Source: Apus apus (taxonomy: Eukaryota; Chordata; Aves; Apodiformes; Apodidae). From it: 64,000 bases of DNA. Shown here in pieces: positions 51,190-64,000 of the stretch. Numbering within the stretch: the stretch's first letter is position 1; each line of letters opens with the position of its first letter. The DNA is taken from assembly GCF_020740795.1 (NCBI RefSeq), contig NC_067312.1, positions 56,821,405-56,885,404 on the forward strand, written 5' to 3'. Made by a program: the position numbers and the translations under genes. The notes beneath the pieces were generated by a model. The model saw only the letters and a program-made list of their open reading frames with translations, searched no databases and was not told where the DNA came from.

Positions 51190-53600
51190 ATGCCAGACTG
51201 AGACAATTTCCCTTCTTGACCTGAGTGACTGCTCTTGTGAACTTAAGAGTAGCATAAGAAGCTATGACAAATTAGTTAGCCTTTCCTGCAGAGGTCCCTA
51301 AGTATCTTCTTCATGTCTGATACTTTGATTAAACTGATTAAATTGTGAAAGTGCTTGTTGCCAGCCAGTCAGCTAGAAGGTTTCTTGACTGGATCAGTAT
51401 GTTCTGCTGCAGACAGATGCAGAAAAAGGAATCAAAGAGCAAGAAATAGAATACATCTGATAACAATACGAACCTGTTCACTGCAGAAAAATTTCAGTGC
51501 TTACTTTATAGAGGGAAGAGTGACAGAAGTGCTGATAAAATATGTATTTATCATGTCACTCACATTTTGTCTCTCATTTGGCTGAGTGTTTGTGGAGTTG
51601 AGCACTGGAAGTTTTGGAGCCTGTACTTTTATGCAGTATTTTTTTTGTGTTTACAGTTCACCATAAGCTGCCAAATGTTGCAGGCATCTTGGTACCTATG
51701 TCACACTGCCAGACCAGGACACTGAAATGTAACAGTATTAATACTACTTGTTTTTTAATGAACTTGAAGAAAAAGATTTGGAAAGCTAATTCTGGAGCCA
51801 AATTGGCATGATTGCATTCACTCCCTTTTGTATTTTTCTTGTGAGGGTACTGCACTATAAAATTCTCTGGCAGTGGTTTTTCTGTAGAGATTTTCCATTA
51901 AAATTTTTATGCTCCACAGACTAGTGCAATGACTTTCAGAAGCAAATGGGACATGGAAGTCTTCATATAGTTAGCAACAAAACCCGTTAAAAATATTGCA
52001 AGTCATATACAGTTTGTAATTGTTTACTATTTCAAATTTTGACAGTATTCAAACTTGTTTTTCTTTTGTTGTTGTTTTTTTAAATTATTATTATTTTTAA
52101 ATCATTCTATGGCCTTTGTAAAGGAAAATAGAGAAAAAAAGAGTAAGATTCTAACCCTAGAAGCCAGTGGACTTTGAAAACAAGCAAGTGCATTTTAAAG
52201 CAGAGCTCTTGATGCTCTGGAGATACTATGATCATCATAAATAATTCTCCAAGGAGCACTGGCATCCTTTTCAAACCTCAGCATACTTCACTCTTTGGGA
52301 AAGTTGTGGCAGAGGTACATGGCCTTTGATATTAAAATAAATACACATCAAGAAGATTTGCTGGTATTTTAAACATGCACGATCCTTACATGCCTTTTGT
52401 CATGAAATAAACTTTGGTGGACAACAAAGAGCCCATGAGGGTCTATTGTATATGAGTAAGCCATGTACTAGCCTTTGGCAGCACCTGGATGTTCTTAATA
52501 TGATCTTCAGGAAATGCTACTCTTCCTCTTTTCCAGCAGAGGAAGCTCTTTCCTGAAAGAGCCTAAGGAAAAGCAAATCCTGCAGTAGCTGAGAAACAGG
52601 GAAAAAGTCATTCCCATATTCATACCCTCTTTCTCACAGTGAATGTAATAAATGAGCAACCATCCCAATATTGGTAAAACTGTGAGAAAAACATGTTTCA
52701 CACTAACTTCAGACCTCTTGCTCATAATCGGGTCCTGAACAGTCAGTTTACATAGTTTGTCTGGTGGATTTGTGTGAGGAGTATTAATAGCTCTTCCTTT
52801 CTCATCTGCCCCATTCAGACACATTACCTGTCTGAGTAAGAATAATTTCAGACTATTCTGGCCCAACTATAGCTTTCCAAGCTCTCTTGTCCAGTCTTAG
52901 GCTCAGCCATGGCAGCACCTTCTGTTGAAGGTCTTACACAATGTTCCTCATGAGCATCTTCCTCCCTATCCTCAGTTAAAAGATCTGTCCAGGATGTTCT
53001 CATTGCTCACTACTTTCCTGACTGTCCTGGCTTCCCACAGAGCTGCTTTCAGCTCCTCCTGAAAACATTTGGCTGCACTTGCAGCTTTTGCCTGTAGCTG
53101 TCACAGGAAAACAATCCTCTAGACCTCAGTGACAGGATCTGACATCCACAGCAGGAAAGGGGGGAAAAAGCAAGCAGGAAAACTTGCCATTTCCCTGGCT
53201 TTTCACAGCAACTCAGGAGAGGCAGAGACAAACATTCATAATTTGTGTCGGGAGAACTATCGTAGCTCTTTCTGTAATGACCAACCCACCTTAGTTGACA
53301 GGAGACAGCAGCTCCAGCCACCTCTCTGATGGGCTGCTTACTATGTCCATGGTGTGCCCTGTTGGCTGACACTCTGTCACCCAACCAGACATTTTCTAAT
53401 AGTCACTCCCAGGGACTGAGCCTGAGATGCAGTGAATCTTGACAGGATGTAACAGTGCATTCTTTAAATGTATTTGTGAAAACTTCAATGAGATGTGGGT
53501 GAAAACTACCAGTGCAGTTTTCCTGAAGCTGTTAGTGATTTGGAGACGTGAACATCTCCGGGTTTCAGTTTAGCTAGCTGCTTTTGGTTTCTAGTCAGGT
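51190..53600. other. Intergenic AT-rich DNA
   Basis: No gene, RNA or clear repeat was recognised. Base composition changes to GC-rich near 53,600. Confidence 0.5.
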
Positions 53601-54730
53601 TGAGGTTTGAAGTGAAGCCTGAGGATAACTTGGGCTGTGGTCCTGAACACCCAGAGCACAGTGTGCCTCTCCTCTGGCTTCTAAAGTTCAGCCTGGCTTC
53701 TTGCACAGACACCCTCTGGGCCCTTCCCCCCACCCTGTCCTCATCCCTCTGCACCCCTCCAGGGCCAGGGGGAAGCAGAACTGGAGGCTGTGATGTAGCA
53801 AGGGGGTGCCATGCTGTACCTGTGAGTGCTATTCATGGCCTCTCCCTGGGGAAAGGGGAGGTGGTTGGTTTTGAGTTTTGTTTTAGTTTTTGATTTGGTT
53901 TTGTTTTCAATTAATCTTACTTAAAAAAACCCTGAAATCAATCCAGGCAAAGAAACATAATCCACCACCACTACCAAGAAAAACTAGGTAGAAAGTTGTT
54001 TATTAATGGTCCTTGCCTTTTCTCTTGGCCAGGAGGATGTCCCTGACAGGGAACCAAGGATGGGGCCAAGCCCTTCACTGATGCCAGTTCCAGCTGCCTG
54101 GGTCACACCCTCAGCGGCAGGAGTTGAGAGCATTTGGCAGCTGCCTATCCCATCACCCTTGTCCATGTGGCCATCCTGGCCCACCAGCTCCAGCTCATCC
54201 TGCTGAAAAGGAGAATGCAGGCTGGCTGAATGTTGGGACCCAATCCCACCTTTCTAAGTAACTCTCTCATCCCCAGCTCTCCCTGAGGAAATTGAGGCAG
54301 GGAGCCCTGCAGAGGCTCAACATCCCCCTCCAGACCTGCTCATCTCCCCTCCCTCCATTGCATTGGGGCTGGAGTGGTCACTGGGGGTATGTGTGGAGGG
54401 CACTGGAGGCCTCTGAGATTCTGCAATGGGCAGGTGAGGGTGTCTAGGCCCCTGCAGTCCTGCAGCACCCTTGGCTTTCCAGGCTTGTCTGCCTGCTCCC
54501 TGTGGGATGGGGCACAGGGGTGCTCAGTGCCCAGCACCGCAGCACCCCATGCATCACCCTGTGCCAGGGTGAGGGCTGGGTGGTGCTCCCTGCTGGGCTC
54601 CATCCCCCCGGCTCCCCTCTGACTGCTGCAGGAGACCCCCACCCACCCAGCCCAGCTGGACTCTCTATGTCTCTATGCTCCTGGGGAGCAGTGGCCATGG
54701 CAGGTCCCTGCCCACAGCCCCCATCCTGCT
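53600..54730. other. GC-rich flank of the DUF4795 remnant
   Basis: GC-rich sequence continuous with the remnant gene. On the minus strand an acceptor-like site near 54,425 is followed by a short Pro/Thr-rich frame (about 54,340-54,420) that might be a further 3' exon. I could not confirm a terminal exon or poly(A) signal. Confidence 0.35.
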
Positions 54731-54733
54731 CAC

Positions 54734-57685
54734 TCCTTAATCCCAGTCACAACATCAGCCTCTGTCTCCATGCTTTTCCTGAGCTCCTTCACCTGCTGAC
54801 AGGAAGACTCCCACTCGAGGTGGTATGGGAGCTGCAGATTGACACACACTCTCAGCCAGCCACCCCAGGATGGGAAATCATAGTCTCCTACAGGGCACAG
54901 CCAGAATGGGAGACTCTGGCAGGGATGCCCTAAAGGGGCCAGTTTGGGCAGCAAGGACAGCCAACCACTCACCTTGGAGTCCACCTGATCTTGCTCCCAG
55001 GCTCAGCATCTCATACATCTTCAGCTGTTCCCTCCTGGCCTCCAAGTGGCTCTGGCTGTCCACACCAGCCAGGGTGGCTCTGTTGTCTTTTGAGCAACTG
55101 GGAAAAGCAGGAGAGCACTGGGGAAAGGATGGAGGCAGGAGGGCAGGGCCAGCTTGTGTCGGGGCAGAGGGAGAAGCAGCTCTGTGGCCCTGCTTGCCCC
55201 ATCCCTGCCATGGGGTCAGTGCCACCTGCCAAAGGGACCTGGGGGGCTGCAGAGGGCCTGGTGAGGGACCACAGCTGTTCTGGAAAGCCTCCCTCCCCCA
55301 GGCCAGTTCTGCCACCAAGCACACAAGGGACAACGGGTGTTTGTCACTGCCCAGGACTCTGGTGCTAACTTGTACAGGCCAACCTGAGAGGCAGCAAGCA
55401 CACTGCCTGCTGCAACATCAAGGATTCCACCAGCTCCTGGAGGTTCTTGTGCCACTGGAGGACCTTCCCCAGCTTCACACTGGTGTCTGTGTGATAGGAG
55501 GTGCATGCTGTCTGCTCCTGCTCCAAGCCTTCCACAGTCACACACTCCTCCTCCTGCCCCACTGCCAGCAGCTCATTCTGCTTCTGCCCCAAGCCTTCCA
55601 CAGTCATATGTATCTTGCCCACCATCATCCGCAGCTTGTCCTGCTCCTTCTCCAGACTTTTCACAGTCACCTTCAGCTTGCTATGCTCCTTCCACAAACC
55701 TTCTATTGTTGCCTGCATCTTGCCCTGCTTCTTCCACGCACCTTCCGCCATTGCCTGCAGTTTGTTCTGCTTCTGCTCCATGCCTTCCATCATCACACAC
55801 AGTTGTTCTACTCCTGCCCCGTGCCTTCCACCATCACCTCCAGCTTGTCCAGCTGCACAAGAGAAAAAGGAATCACTGAGATAGGATGGATGTGGCCAAT
55901 ATGTCTGGGTGCTCTGGAGGCTCGACAGTGCCATCCAGCCAGGGGACTTGGCCTGGACCCTGACCAGGACCACCCTGCTGAGACCATCCTCCTCCCCCAG
56001 CCTCACCAGCTTCTTCAGCTGTTGGGCCATCTAGACAAACTGCTCAAGTGTCCCCTTACTCTGGTTCTGCTGCTCTCCCAGCTCCTGCTTGATCTCTTGC
56101 AGCATGGACCTGAGCAGCCAGAGGAGGACATGGGCAGGCTTAGGCTCTGTGGAGCTTCTCAGGGTTTGTCTCTTGCCCCCAGAACAGGCTGCTCCCAGCA
56201 ATCCCAGCCTTGCTGAAAGTCCCATGGCATAGGAAACCCTCTCCCATCCTTTACTGCAGTTGCTGGGTGATCTCGTCACTGACATCAGTGTTTCTTTTAG
56301 CTCCAGCCACAACCAGCTTTCCAAGGGCATCCTTCGGATGCCTGGTGTGGGAACAACAGCAGTGACACAGTCAGGACATGGCTGAGCACCACAGGATACT
56401 GTCTGCATCCCTGTGATGGTGGCCTGGGTGCCATGGGGCACCGTGTGCATCCCTGGGATGGTGGTCCTCAGGGTGGCCTGGCACAGGGTGCCACGTTTGA
56501 CATGGCAGGCTCGGTGGGGGACGCCTGGCCCCCAGAGCCCTGGTCAGAGGAGGCAAAGGGGAGCAGGGTTAGGGGCTGCCACACAGCAGTGAGGACAGAC
56601 CCCAGCCTCCTCCCACACACCCCTCCGTGGCCCCAGCCCCTGTCCCCAACCCACCATCTCACTGGACCAAACTCAAGTGCCCCTCGAGAGGCCACAGGCA
56701 AAGGCTGCCCGCCTGTGAGACTCCCGCGGTGCTGAGGCCGCAGCCCCAGCCCCTCCCCAGCCCCGAGTGCTTTGGTGGCCTCTGGCCCGCACAGTTTCAG
56801 CAGCCGAGCCAGGGACCAGCAACCTCCCGAGTGGCTCCCTGGGCCAGGCAAGCAAGGCCTTCTTCTCTCTTTCCACGGCACGGTCCAAGGGGCCGCGCCG
56901 GCCTTTCGGGAGCAGCCGCCCCGTGCAGGGTTTGGAACCCACGTCCCGGCGCGCAGGGCTGGGCTCTGCCCCCAGGCCTCCCTCCGCGGGGCCCTGTCCC
57001 CAGCCACCAGCTCCAGAGAGACAGAGAGGGGCAGGGAGCCCTGGGCCTGGACACCGCCCCGCAAGGCCCTTGGGTCACCCTCCCTTCCCGCCGGGGACAG
57101 CCACGGCCGCGGGGCCCGGGCTGGGGTGGCCGGGAAGGACTGAGGGCTCAGCTCCCTCCTGGGGGCAGTGGCAGCAGCTCACCAAGGCAAACACCTCCAG
57201 GATGGTCTGAGAGCTCTCTTCAAAGCAGGCATGCACTGCCACCATCCTCCTGATCTCCTGGTGGAGATATGGGGACATAACCTTGTCCTGGTAGAGGAGG
57301 CTGGTGGGGTTAGCCCTCCCCATGGGAGGGCCTGGCTGGAGCTCAGGAGTGGGGAAGGGAGGGGTGCTGAGCCCTGGGGGGCTGGATGGAACCTACCACC
57401 ACTTGCTGGTGGCAATGTAGGGAGGAACCAGAGCAAGCTGAGCAACATTTCAGCCCCAGTTCTTCCTCCCCAAAACTCCATCACTTTACCACAGGGAAGA
57501 CCCACATGCCACTGGGAGCTCAGGCTTTATCCAGTCTTTGGTCAAAGAGCAGAACACGGGCAGTGCAGAGCCTGCAGGAGTGGTGTTGGGCAGGGGACCG
57601 CCCAGAGCCTCTACCTTGTAGAAGTTGTCCTCAAAACACTTTAATCTTCCTGTTTATCTGCCCCATGTCTGTGGCCACAGAGGTG
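54734..57685 (-). pseudogene. QRICH2/C16orf96-like (DUF4795) coiled-coil gene remnant
   Basis: On the minus strand, exon-like segments with GT/AG sites lie at about 57615-57685, 57183-57287, 56255-56341, 56007-56109, 55384-55852, 54973-55097 and 54734-54831. Several junction phases agree. The segments read like DUF4795 proteins: NTDVSDEITQQLQ, then MLQEIKQELGEQQNQSK, then KDNRATLAG, WEQDQVDSKV and WESSCQQVKELRKS. QRICH2 acts in sperm flagellum assembly. The exon at 55,384-55,852 encodes several 14-residue coiled-coil repeats of the type KLQVTVEGLEQEQ. Lesions are visible: TAG at 56,031-56,033 and at 55,808-55,810, a frame change just after the latter, a T-run frame change near 57,636, and a likely one near 55,000. 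The 5' and 3' ends of the family are missing. Family assignment rests on remembered motif patterns; a sequencing-error explanation for single lesions cannot be excluded, but four or five make a pseudogene likely. Confidence 0.6.
55500..55852 (-). repeat. Coding tandem repeat: degenerate 42 bp units (14-residue coiled coil)
   Basis: On the plus strand the word 'gccttcc' and its variants recur every 42 bases or so with 'ctgctcc' and 'cacagtca' blocks. On the minus strand this reads as repeated V-E-G-L-E-Q-E-Q-N-K-L-like heptad pairs. Units differ from one another, so the array is old or functionally diversified. Confidence 0.75.
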
Positions 57686-57734
57686 ACCTGGTGCTGCTGG
57701 CAGTCCTAACTCCGGTGAGTCCAAGAAAAAACAT

Positions 57735-57957
57735 AGCAACTGGATGAAGGTAATTAAACACTGAAATAGGCTGCCAAGGGAGGTGGTTCAATCTCCATCT
57801 CTGGGGATGTGTAAGAGACATGTACATGTGGTGCTGAGTGACATGGTTTAAGCATTGGAATTAGTAGCATTACGTTAATGATAGAGTTAATTTGTGATTG
57901 GACTTGATGATCTTCAAGGTCTTTTCCAGCCTGAATTATTCTGTGATTCTGTGATTC
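57735..57957 (+). mobile_element. CR1 LINE 3'-end fragment
   Basis: Only the last part of CR1 is present: 'ggctgccaagggaggtggt', 'gacatggttta', 'ggacttgatgatcttcaagg', 'cttttccagcctgaatt' and a terminal 'ctgtgattctgtgattc'. It lies immediately upstream, in gene direction, of the first visible segment of the DUF4795 remnant. Confidence 0.85.
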
Positions 57958-57959
57958 AA

Positions 57960-60629
57960 TGAATATGAGAAGACTACAGTCAGCTGAGGTGAGTGAACCC
58001 AAGTCACTTCAAGGTAGTTATTGCTGTGGAGCAAATAGCTGTTGTCTGCATCCATGAAGGGCCGACCAAAAATGGTAGTGAGGAAGAATGTGCTTAGACA
58101 TCTGGAGTGATTTCTGGTATTATTTAAGGTCTGGAAAAAAACATCGCAGGAAAATGCTGACTCTGATGCTGGGGTCTGCAGGAGCAGGTTGGATATGCAC
58201 CTGGCTGGAGTGACCATGGTGGTGCTGCCTCAGCTTCAGAGAAAGGGAAAAAGTAAAATGATAGCAGATCCTGCTGGGCTTTATGATTTTACAAGTGTAT
58301 TGCAGCATGTATTAAAAAAAGACTCTGCAGTATCACAAAATATAAAGTGTTCCCACTGGAACCACATCTAATTAGATCAGCCCCTCCACCCTCTGCCAAA
58401 AAACCCACTCAAACTAGCAAAAAGTAGAAGCAAATGCTGGAACATCACTGAGGAAGCAAAGCTGTACTGATGGAGAAATGTTGTCACTTTGCAAAGGAAT
58501 GTGACAGAATGTCTCATGCCATTCTAGAAGAAACAATAATTTTTTCATCTAGAAAGGCAAAAATGAAGACAATGGCAACAATTAATCTACTCAGGATTTT
58601 AATTTCTGGCAGTGTTGTATATTACATTTATTTGGAATTTCATTGCAGTACTGGTATTATAAACCCTCTGCTTTAAAAGTACAGCCCCTGCCACATAAAT
58701 TAGTGAAGACTATCTCAGAGCAGAAGAGAATGACAGCTCTGCAACTCAGATCATTACATTCAAATGGTCTTCAAAGAGCCATTAAACTTTTAAATGGCAT
58801 TAGGGCTCTTAATTCAGAAAGAAAGAAGCAAAAGTGAGGATGGGAGGAATAGGTTCACAAGAATGGAAATTTCCGTACTTCTCCTTCAGAAAGAAAATAA
58901 TGAGTTGTTTGTCGAGTATTATTGCCCAGGACCCCTACTTATAGTATTTTCTATGTTTAGTACAGGAGTGAACATCGATTCATATTCTCTAAATAATGCA
59001 GCTTCACTAAGAGGCATTGATCTTGCTTGAACGACATTTAGTGTTTAAAAAATCAAGAGTACTCAGAGATGTCTTAAAAGAACAAGGTCAGAAAGGAAGC
59101 TCATCCTTTAAGACAGACTCCTTTTTTCCACTTACGCTCCTCAGATCACGACTGAAAAGTAATAGCTTTTATAAGCAAGGTATTTCATATGAGAAATGAC
59201 AGTTTCGGTATGTTGGGTGCAGTGTGGAACATCTTCCCGTGCAGACCAGAAGGGGTCACTGTTGAAAGCGAAATAATCGTTAAATCTGCTTCAGGAAAGC
59301 ACAACCTGCAGAGTAATAAAAATCCATGTAGCTGCTTTTCTCGATCTTCCTAATGTAAAATGACATGAAATAGCTCTAAAATGTCCAGTCTTAACTGAAA
59401 TGCATATTACTTATATTAAGAGGAGTGTTTAGAGACTCTAGATTTTTTTTAAAAAAACAACAAACATCCCATCCCTGCCCAGATCTGGCATGATTGTTTA
59501 ATGGTTAGAAAATATTTTTACAAAAGCATAGAAATGATGAAGCTATAGAAATGCTAGGTGCTAAGACATCAAACACACGCAGCAATCTTGCAGTCTTTTA
59601 TACATGCACACGTACAGGATTCTTGGCTGCAAAGTATTTGGACAATACTGTCAGATGATTGATTTATGCCAGAAGAGAGACAAACGTGAAACTTCCACTC
59701 TAGGGAACAGCTTTTTAACCTACACAACATATATTGCTGCAAATGTTTGGAAGGGAGTGAAGACAAACATACTTGAAGTGATGTACCTTATTAAACTGAG
59801 TTTCTTTAAAAACATTGTGCTTCAAAAATTTGTTTCCTTTAAGTCACGGTAGCTACTTGGCATCACTGACTTTGGCAACAATCTGCTGAGGATCATCAGT
59901 GATCAAATAAAATGTCATAAAAACTTCAAGAATTTCCTCATAGATTGTATATTCAGACCCCTGAATTATCTTTTCAGTAAACATAGCCTATTGTAAGGGG
60001 AAAAAATTCTTTAACACGATTTAAATTTAAGGGAGTAAAAGTCCACCACAGTCAACTAGATCATTACTCTAGAGACATTTCAGATGACATGGGCAGTTTT
60101 ATGACATTTTGGTCTTAAAGAGTGAGCAGCAATCAGTCTGAGGACAACGGAGTCCCAGAGCAAGGTGAGGCTTTGGCTGTGGGCTTGTCCCACCTGCATG
60201 GGAACATGGCGAGAAAGTCTGTGGTGGACTCTGGGTGGAGAAGCACACTCAGTAGCAACTCCTTCTTGGCTAGAGGTAGTGAAATGGGATGTTCAGGCAG
60301 AAAGATTTCAAGTTTGAAATTAGAAGGACAAGTGAATTCTGAGGGAAAGTGGAATATCAAGTTGAGTGCTTGGGGGCAGAAATGGTGGTAGTGAGGTTTT
60401 CCTTATTATATATCTCAAGAAGATGAGCCCAGATTTTCTGATGAAAGCTGTCTTTCCTCCAAATAAATAAGCACATCAATGTTGGTGTGCTGGTTGCTTA
60501 TTTAGCACCCTCATGAATTGTTTGTGGAATAAGAAAGTTATTACTCACAGTTTCTGACAGGGAGACGTCACCTGGAGTTTATCTCAAATAAAGAGCAAGA
60601 AAATTTACCAAACTTGCCTGTTTTGATTG

Positions 60630-60694
<65 letters not shown>

Positions 60695-63600
60695 GCCAAT
60701 TTTGCTAATGCTATCTGTGATAGGAATTGCCTTATTCTGGAATTACTTCTCTCATCAGCAGTCACTGTAATTGAGTTAAAGTTGTGTTCATGAAGTAGCA
60801 AAAGGCTACAATGAGGTAAAGAGAAAACAGATTTTTAATTTTTATTTTAAAAATAATATTTAATAAAAATGGTTCATATTTAAGTTTCCAGTTAGTATTG
60901 CTTGATAGTCTTCTGCATGACTAGTTTTGTGCTTGTATATTGGTGCCAGTTCCTTCATCTTGGCACATTTTAAATTTCTACAGCACCATGTGCTGCTTGC
61001 CTCATTACCCAGAAGAGATCTATGACAAGCAGTCCTGTTTATACATGCAACCATTTCTAGGACCTTGGAACTGGCAGCAAAAAATAGCATCTTGTGCACA
61101 GTCTGTTTCTCCAATTTTCAATTGATCAATCCAGTTGTTTCCCTTGGACTTTTTTGTACACAGAAATAGATTGTTACAATATGTTCAGCTGTTGCTAAGA
61201 TATGCCAAGTTCCCTACTTAAAAGGGCAGGGTTCATTTCACAATTCATATCATACTCATGATAGAGTTCAGCAAATAACTGCGTATCATTTGACATTTTG
61301 AAATCAAGATTGTCTCTCCCACAGAGATGCTGCAGCACAAAGGTTATGAATCTGGTACATAAATTATTAGGTAAAGAGCTGTGGTCTCTGTTAAGCAAAA
61401 GAATACACTATGTGGGCCCTTACTTGCCTTAAAATTTAAGTCAACATTATCTCAAAAGACTTCAAAAGTATAGCATAGAGAGGCTGATTGAATTTTAAAG
61501 GGAAACTGACAGCAAACCATACCTCCATCTGTAGAGCACTGAGAGGTTTGTGATTCCTCGGTAGCTCTCTATGCTATTGCAGCTGTGGAGAACAAACTGC
61601 TTTCCTTCTTCTACGGACCACCGTCACCCGACTACAACCAGAAGCTGGGTTGATACTTCTAAAATAAACATACAGAAGCACAAGTAAATATTCTCAAATG
61701 TGCTCCGGAAACAAGCATCTAAGTTAATACTCTGTGTGGCTTGCTAAAGAAAAACACTACTGTAAACTGAACCTGTCATTGCATTTCTGTCCTCTCTCAT
61801 GTTTTATATGTAGAGTTGACATGATATTGTTAAATACAACCAAATATCTGGATTACAAGAAGCATGCTTTCATTATGATGAAGTCTTTGTCAGTATTCAT
61901 CTACAGCTTAGTGCATTTTTTTTGGTACATATTGAACTTACGTAGATATATGTGTGAAAGTGCTTATGTATATAATACTTACAGAGAACAAATGCCTGAT
62001 TATTAGAACAATAATGGGAGATTTCTTTACACATTCCTTCAGTTGTTCTTTGGAAATTTTTGCCACTGGTTTTCCAATAACTGAAATATTCCAGTGAAAT
62101 TCTGGGTTATTACCTTCTGGTCTTTTCCAGAGAGCAGAACCCCTGGTTACGGAAAAAGAAACATTCTTGCATGTTGATGCCCATGTCAGCATGTTAAGCT
62201 CTTCTGGCCTCAGGTCAGCTTGGCAAGTAGCACATTGCTCATCCCTGTGATGGCATTGCAGGAGATGTCATCAAACAGACACCCACAAGAACTCACCATC
62301 TTCCCTATTCTGGCACACAAAAATTAAGTATGTGCTGCAACAGTGGCATGCTTTGTGCTTGGTTGATGTCACCGAATGACAGGTTACCAGGAAGGCAAAA
62401 TTTCTCTCATGGGGATAAGGCACATGCTAGGAATTCATCCCTTTACAGGACTGTTCTGAAGCAAATAAAACTTCTGGAGGGATATTCTACTTTGCTGGAA
62501 AGCCACTAACATGATTATAGTGTAGGGAAAGCTTATTTCTATGTATTCATTCTGCATCAATATCACGTTTTAACATGTCTTCCTACTCCAACCCAAATAA
62601 AGCTGCAGCTCTCTCAGTGCGTATGGAATGCACTTGGTATTTCTGCCTCCTTGGGCAGGCCTCCAATGGGAAAAGCTATTAGCAAGTCTGTACTGGAAAG
62701 TACTCCTGCCATTTCTCCAGGTCCAACCAACTGCACTGAAGAAAATCTGATTTACCACTTTAGCTGTTTATACTTTAAAGCTTTGGTGAAAGACTTTTTG
62801 CCTCCAGCCAGTGTAAGGCCATTATACTGACTGAAGTTTATAGGATAGACTTATCCATTCAGATGTGGTCACTCCAAAATATAATTTTGGCTTGTGCTAT
62901 TCAGGTAGCTAGTAACCCTGATCAAACCCATGTGGATTGCATCAGGGTATGAATACATTTGCATTGCATCATAGAGGTGTGAGTGTGTAAATGGATTGCT
63001 GTGATCTGGCACATCCTCCTGGCAGCTTAGGATAAAATATTACTGGTTTTTTTATTAGGTCCAAAATGGTTTTAGAATTCTTGCAAAGTAAGCCTTCTGT
63101 CCCAATCTAGTTTTCTGTCATTTGGGTACTCTAATGAGCAGAATATTTGAGGATCTGTAAATTGTAAGTGCATTCATACTATTTCACTAAGGGCATTGTA
63201 CGTGAGGTGTCACCTCATTTCATATCTAGGAGTTAAAAGACAGAGATATTAAATAAGCTGCTGTACATCAGCCAGCAAAACAGTATAATTAGGTATGGAG
63301 GTACAAGGTCTCTATACTCATTCCAATCTCTGAACAGTCAGTCTATCCTTTTCTCCTGTGGGTAACGATACAAATGACACTTAGACACAGGCGCAAATAT
63401 AGCACCGTATGTCCTGGCAAGGAATTGAGATGCGTTGGAGAGTACATTAGTACTCCCTGTATCTTCTCTCTGAGATAAACCTTCACCTGCATTTAAGATG
63501 AAGCTTTGATGTTTTCATTATTGCAGAAAAAAAATTACCCATCAGAAAATACTCAACATCACTGAAAGAAACACCCACTGATCGAGTAAATTATTCCTGC

Positions 63601-64000
63601 CTGTTGTCAGAAAAATATTTATTTTTCATTTTCACAGAGGATTTCATGTCAGTAAAGGCAAGCAATAACTTTTTCTCCACCACCAAACCCAATACTTTTA
63701 GAGGAAACACACGGACTTGCTCTGTGAAATCGCTCTTCTGTCATGTTTATGCTTTCTGTCCATTCTGAAAGTGAGTCACTGTTTTAACAAATTGAATTAA
63801 TATTCTGTGCATATTACTGAATAAGAGAATATCAGAGTACATCATTTGCAATGGCAACGTGGTATAGTTGCATCCCTTAGTGCAAACATAACTCTTTTTG
63901 AGCTTTCTGAAGCCAGCTGTGGAGAACTCCTCTTTCAGGATCAATAAAAACTTGAGTACTAGTAATGTCTTTTCTCCCAGTTAGCTAAGTGCTTCTAGCT
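57960..64000. other. Intergenic AT-rich DNA
   Basis: No coding exon or RNA gene recognised. The only clear structure is the (ATT)21 microsatellite. In mammals the next gene beyond C9orf72 on this side is LINGO2, but no LINGO2 coding sequence is visible. Confidence 0.5.
60631..60693. repeat. (ATT)21 trinucleotide microsatellite
   Basis: There are 21 uninterrupted ATT units in 63 bp. Read on the minus strand they form an open poly-Asn frame, which is an artefact. Confidence 0.97.

Noticed and set aside
54870-56216. Longest open frame of the window, 448 codons on the plus strand
   Set aside because: It runs antisense across the DUF4795 remnant, including its coiled-coil repeat exon. Its Leu/His/Ser-rich repeats are the reverse reading of the coiled-coil units. 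Splice sites and family motifs are on the minus strand.
60568-60801. Poly-asparagine frame
   Set aside because: It is produced by the (ATT)21 microsatellite read on the minus strand.

Overview
The window is vertebrate nuclear DNA, almost certainly from a bird and probably a songbird. The genes have spliced exons with GT/AG sites. Six CR1 LINE fragments carry the avian CR1 3' end, and an LTR begins with the 'tgtcctggtttgagcc' type of start common in passerine ERV LTRs. The background is AT-rich, with GC-rich islands at about 23.4-24.2, 26.1-28.6 and 53.6-57.7 kb. One gene is C9orf72, which lies on chromosome Z in chicken as I recall it, so a Z-linked window is a reasonable inference but is not shown by the sequence.

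Layout. 1-5.4 kb: intergenic, no gene seen. 5.4-23.8 kb: complete C9orf72 on the minus strand. Ten coding exons (numbered 2-11 as in human) join in frame to 1,446 bp, or 481 residues, the human length. Its 3'UTR contains a CR1 fragment, its introns hold two more CR1 pieces and a (TATC)24 microsatellite, and its promoter is a CpG island at 23.4-24.2 kb. The island may also fire to the right: an ATGGCGGCC open reading frame with a splice donor starts at 23,941. 26.1-28.6 kb: a compact, intact nine-exon gene on the plus strand for a 344-residue PHF7/G2E3-like zinc-finger protein. 28.6-54 kb: mostly intergenic AT-rich DNA with two large CR1 copies, one passerine-type LTR and a pair of related solo-LTR-like elements. 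54.7-57.7 kb: a GC-rich, multi-exon, minus-strand remnant of a QRICH2/C16orf96-like (DUF4795) coiled-coil gene with nonsense and frameshift lesions. 58-64 kb: intergenic, with an (ATT)21 microsatellite.

How the genes relate. C9orf72 is a housekeeping DENN-domain protein of autophagy and membrane traffic. The other two loci belong to families known for male-germline roles: PHF7 in spermatid chromatin and QRICH2 in the sperm flagellum. Both keep introns and sit as GC-rich islands in AT-rich DNA. This suggests DNA-level duplication from GC-rich chromosomes into this region rather than retroposition. It is the most interesting larger-scale hypothesis here and is untested. No prokaryotic features, CRISPR arrays or tRNA/rRNA genes were seen.
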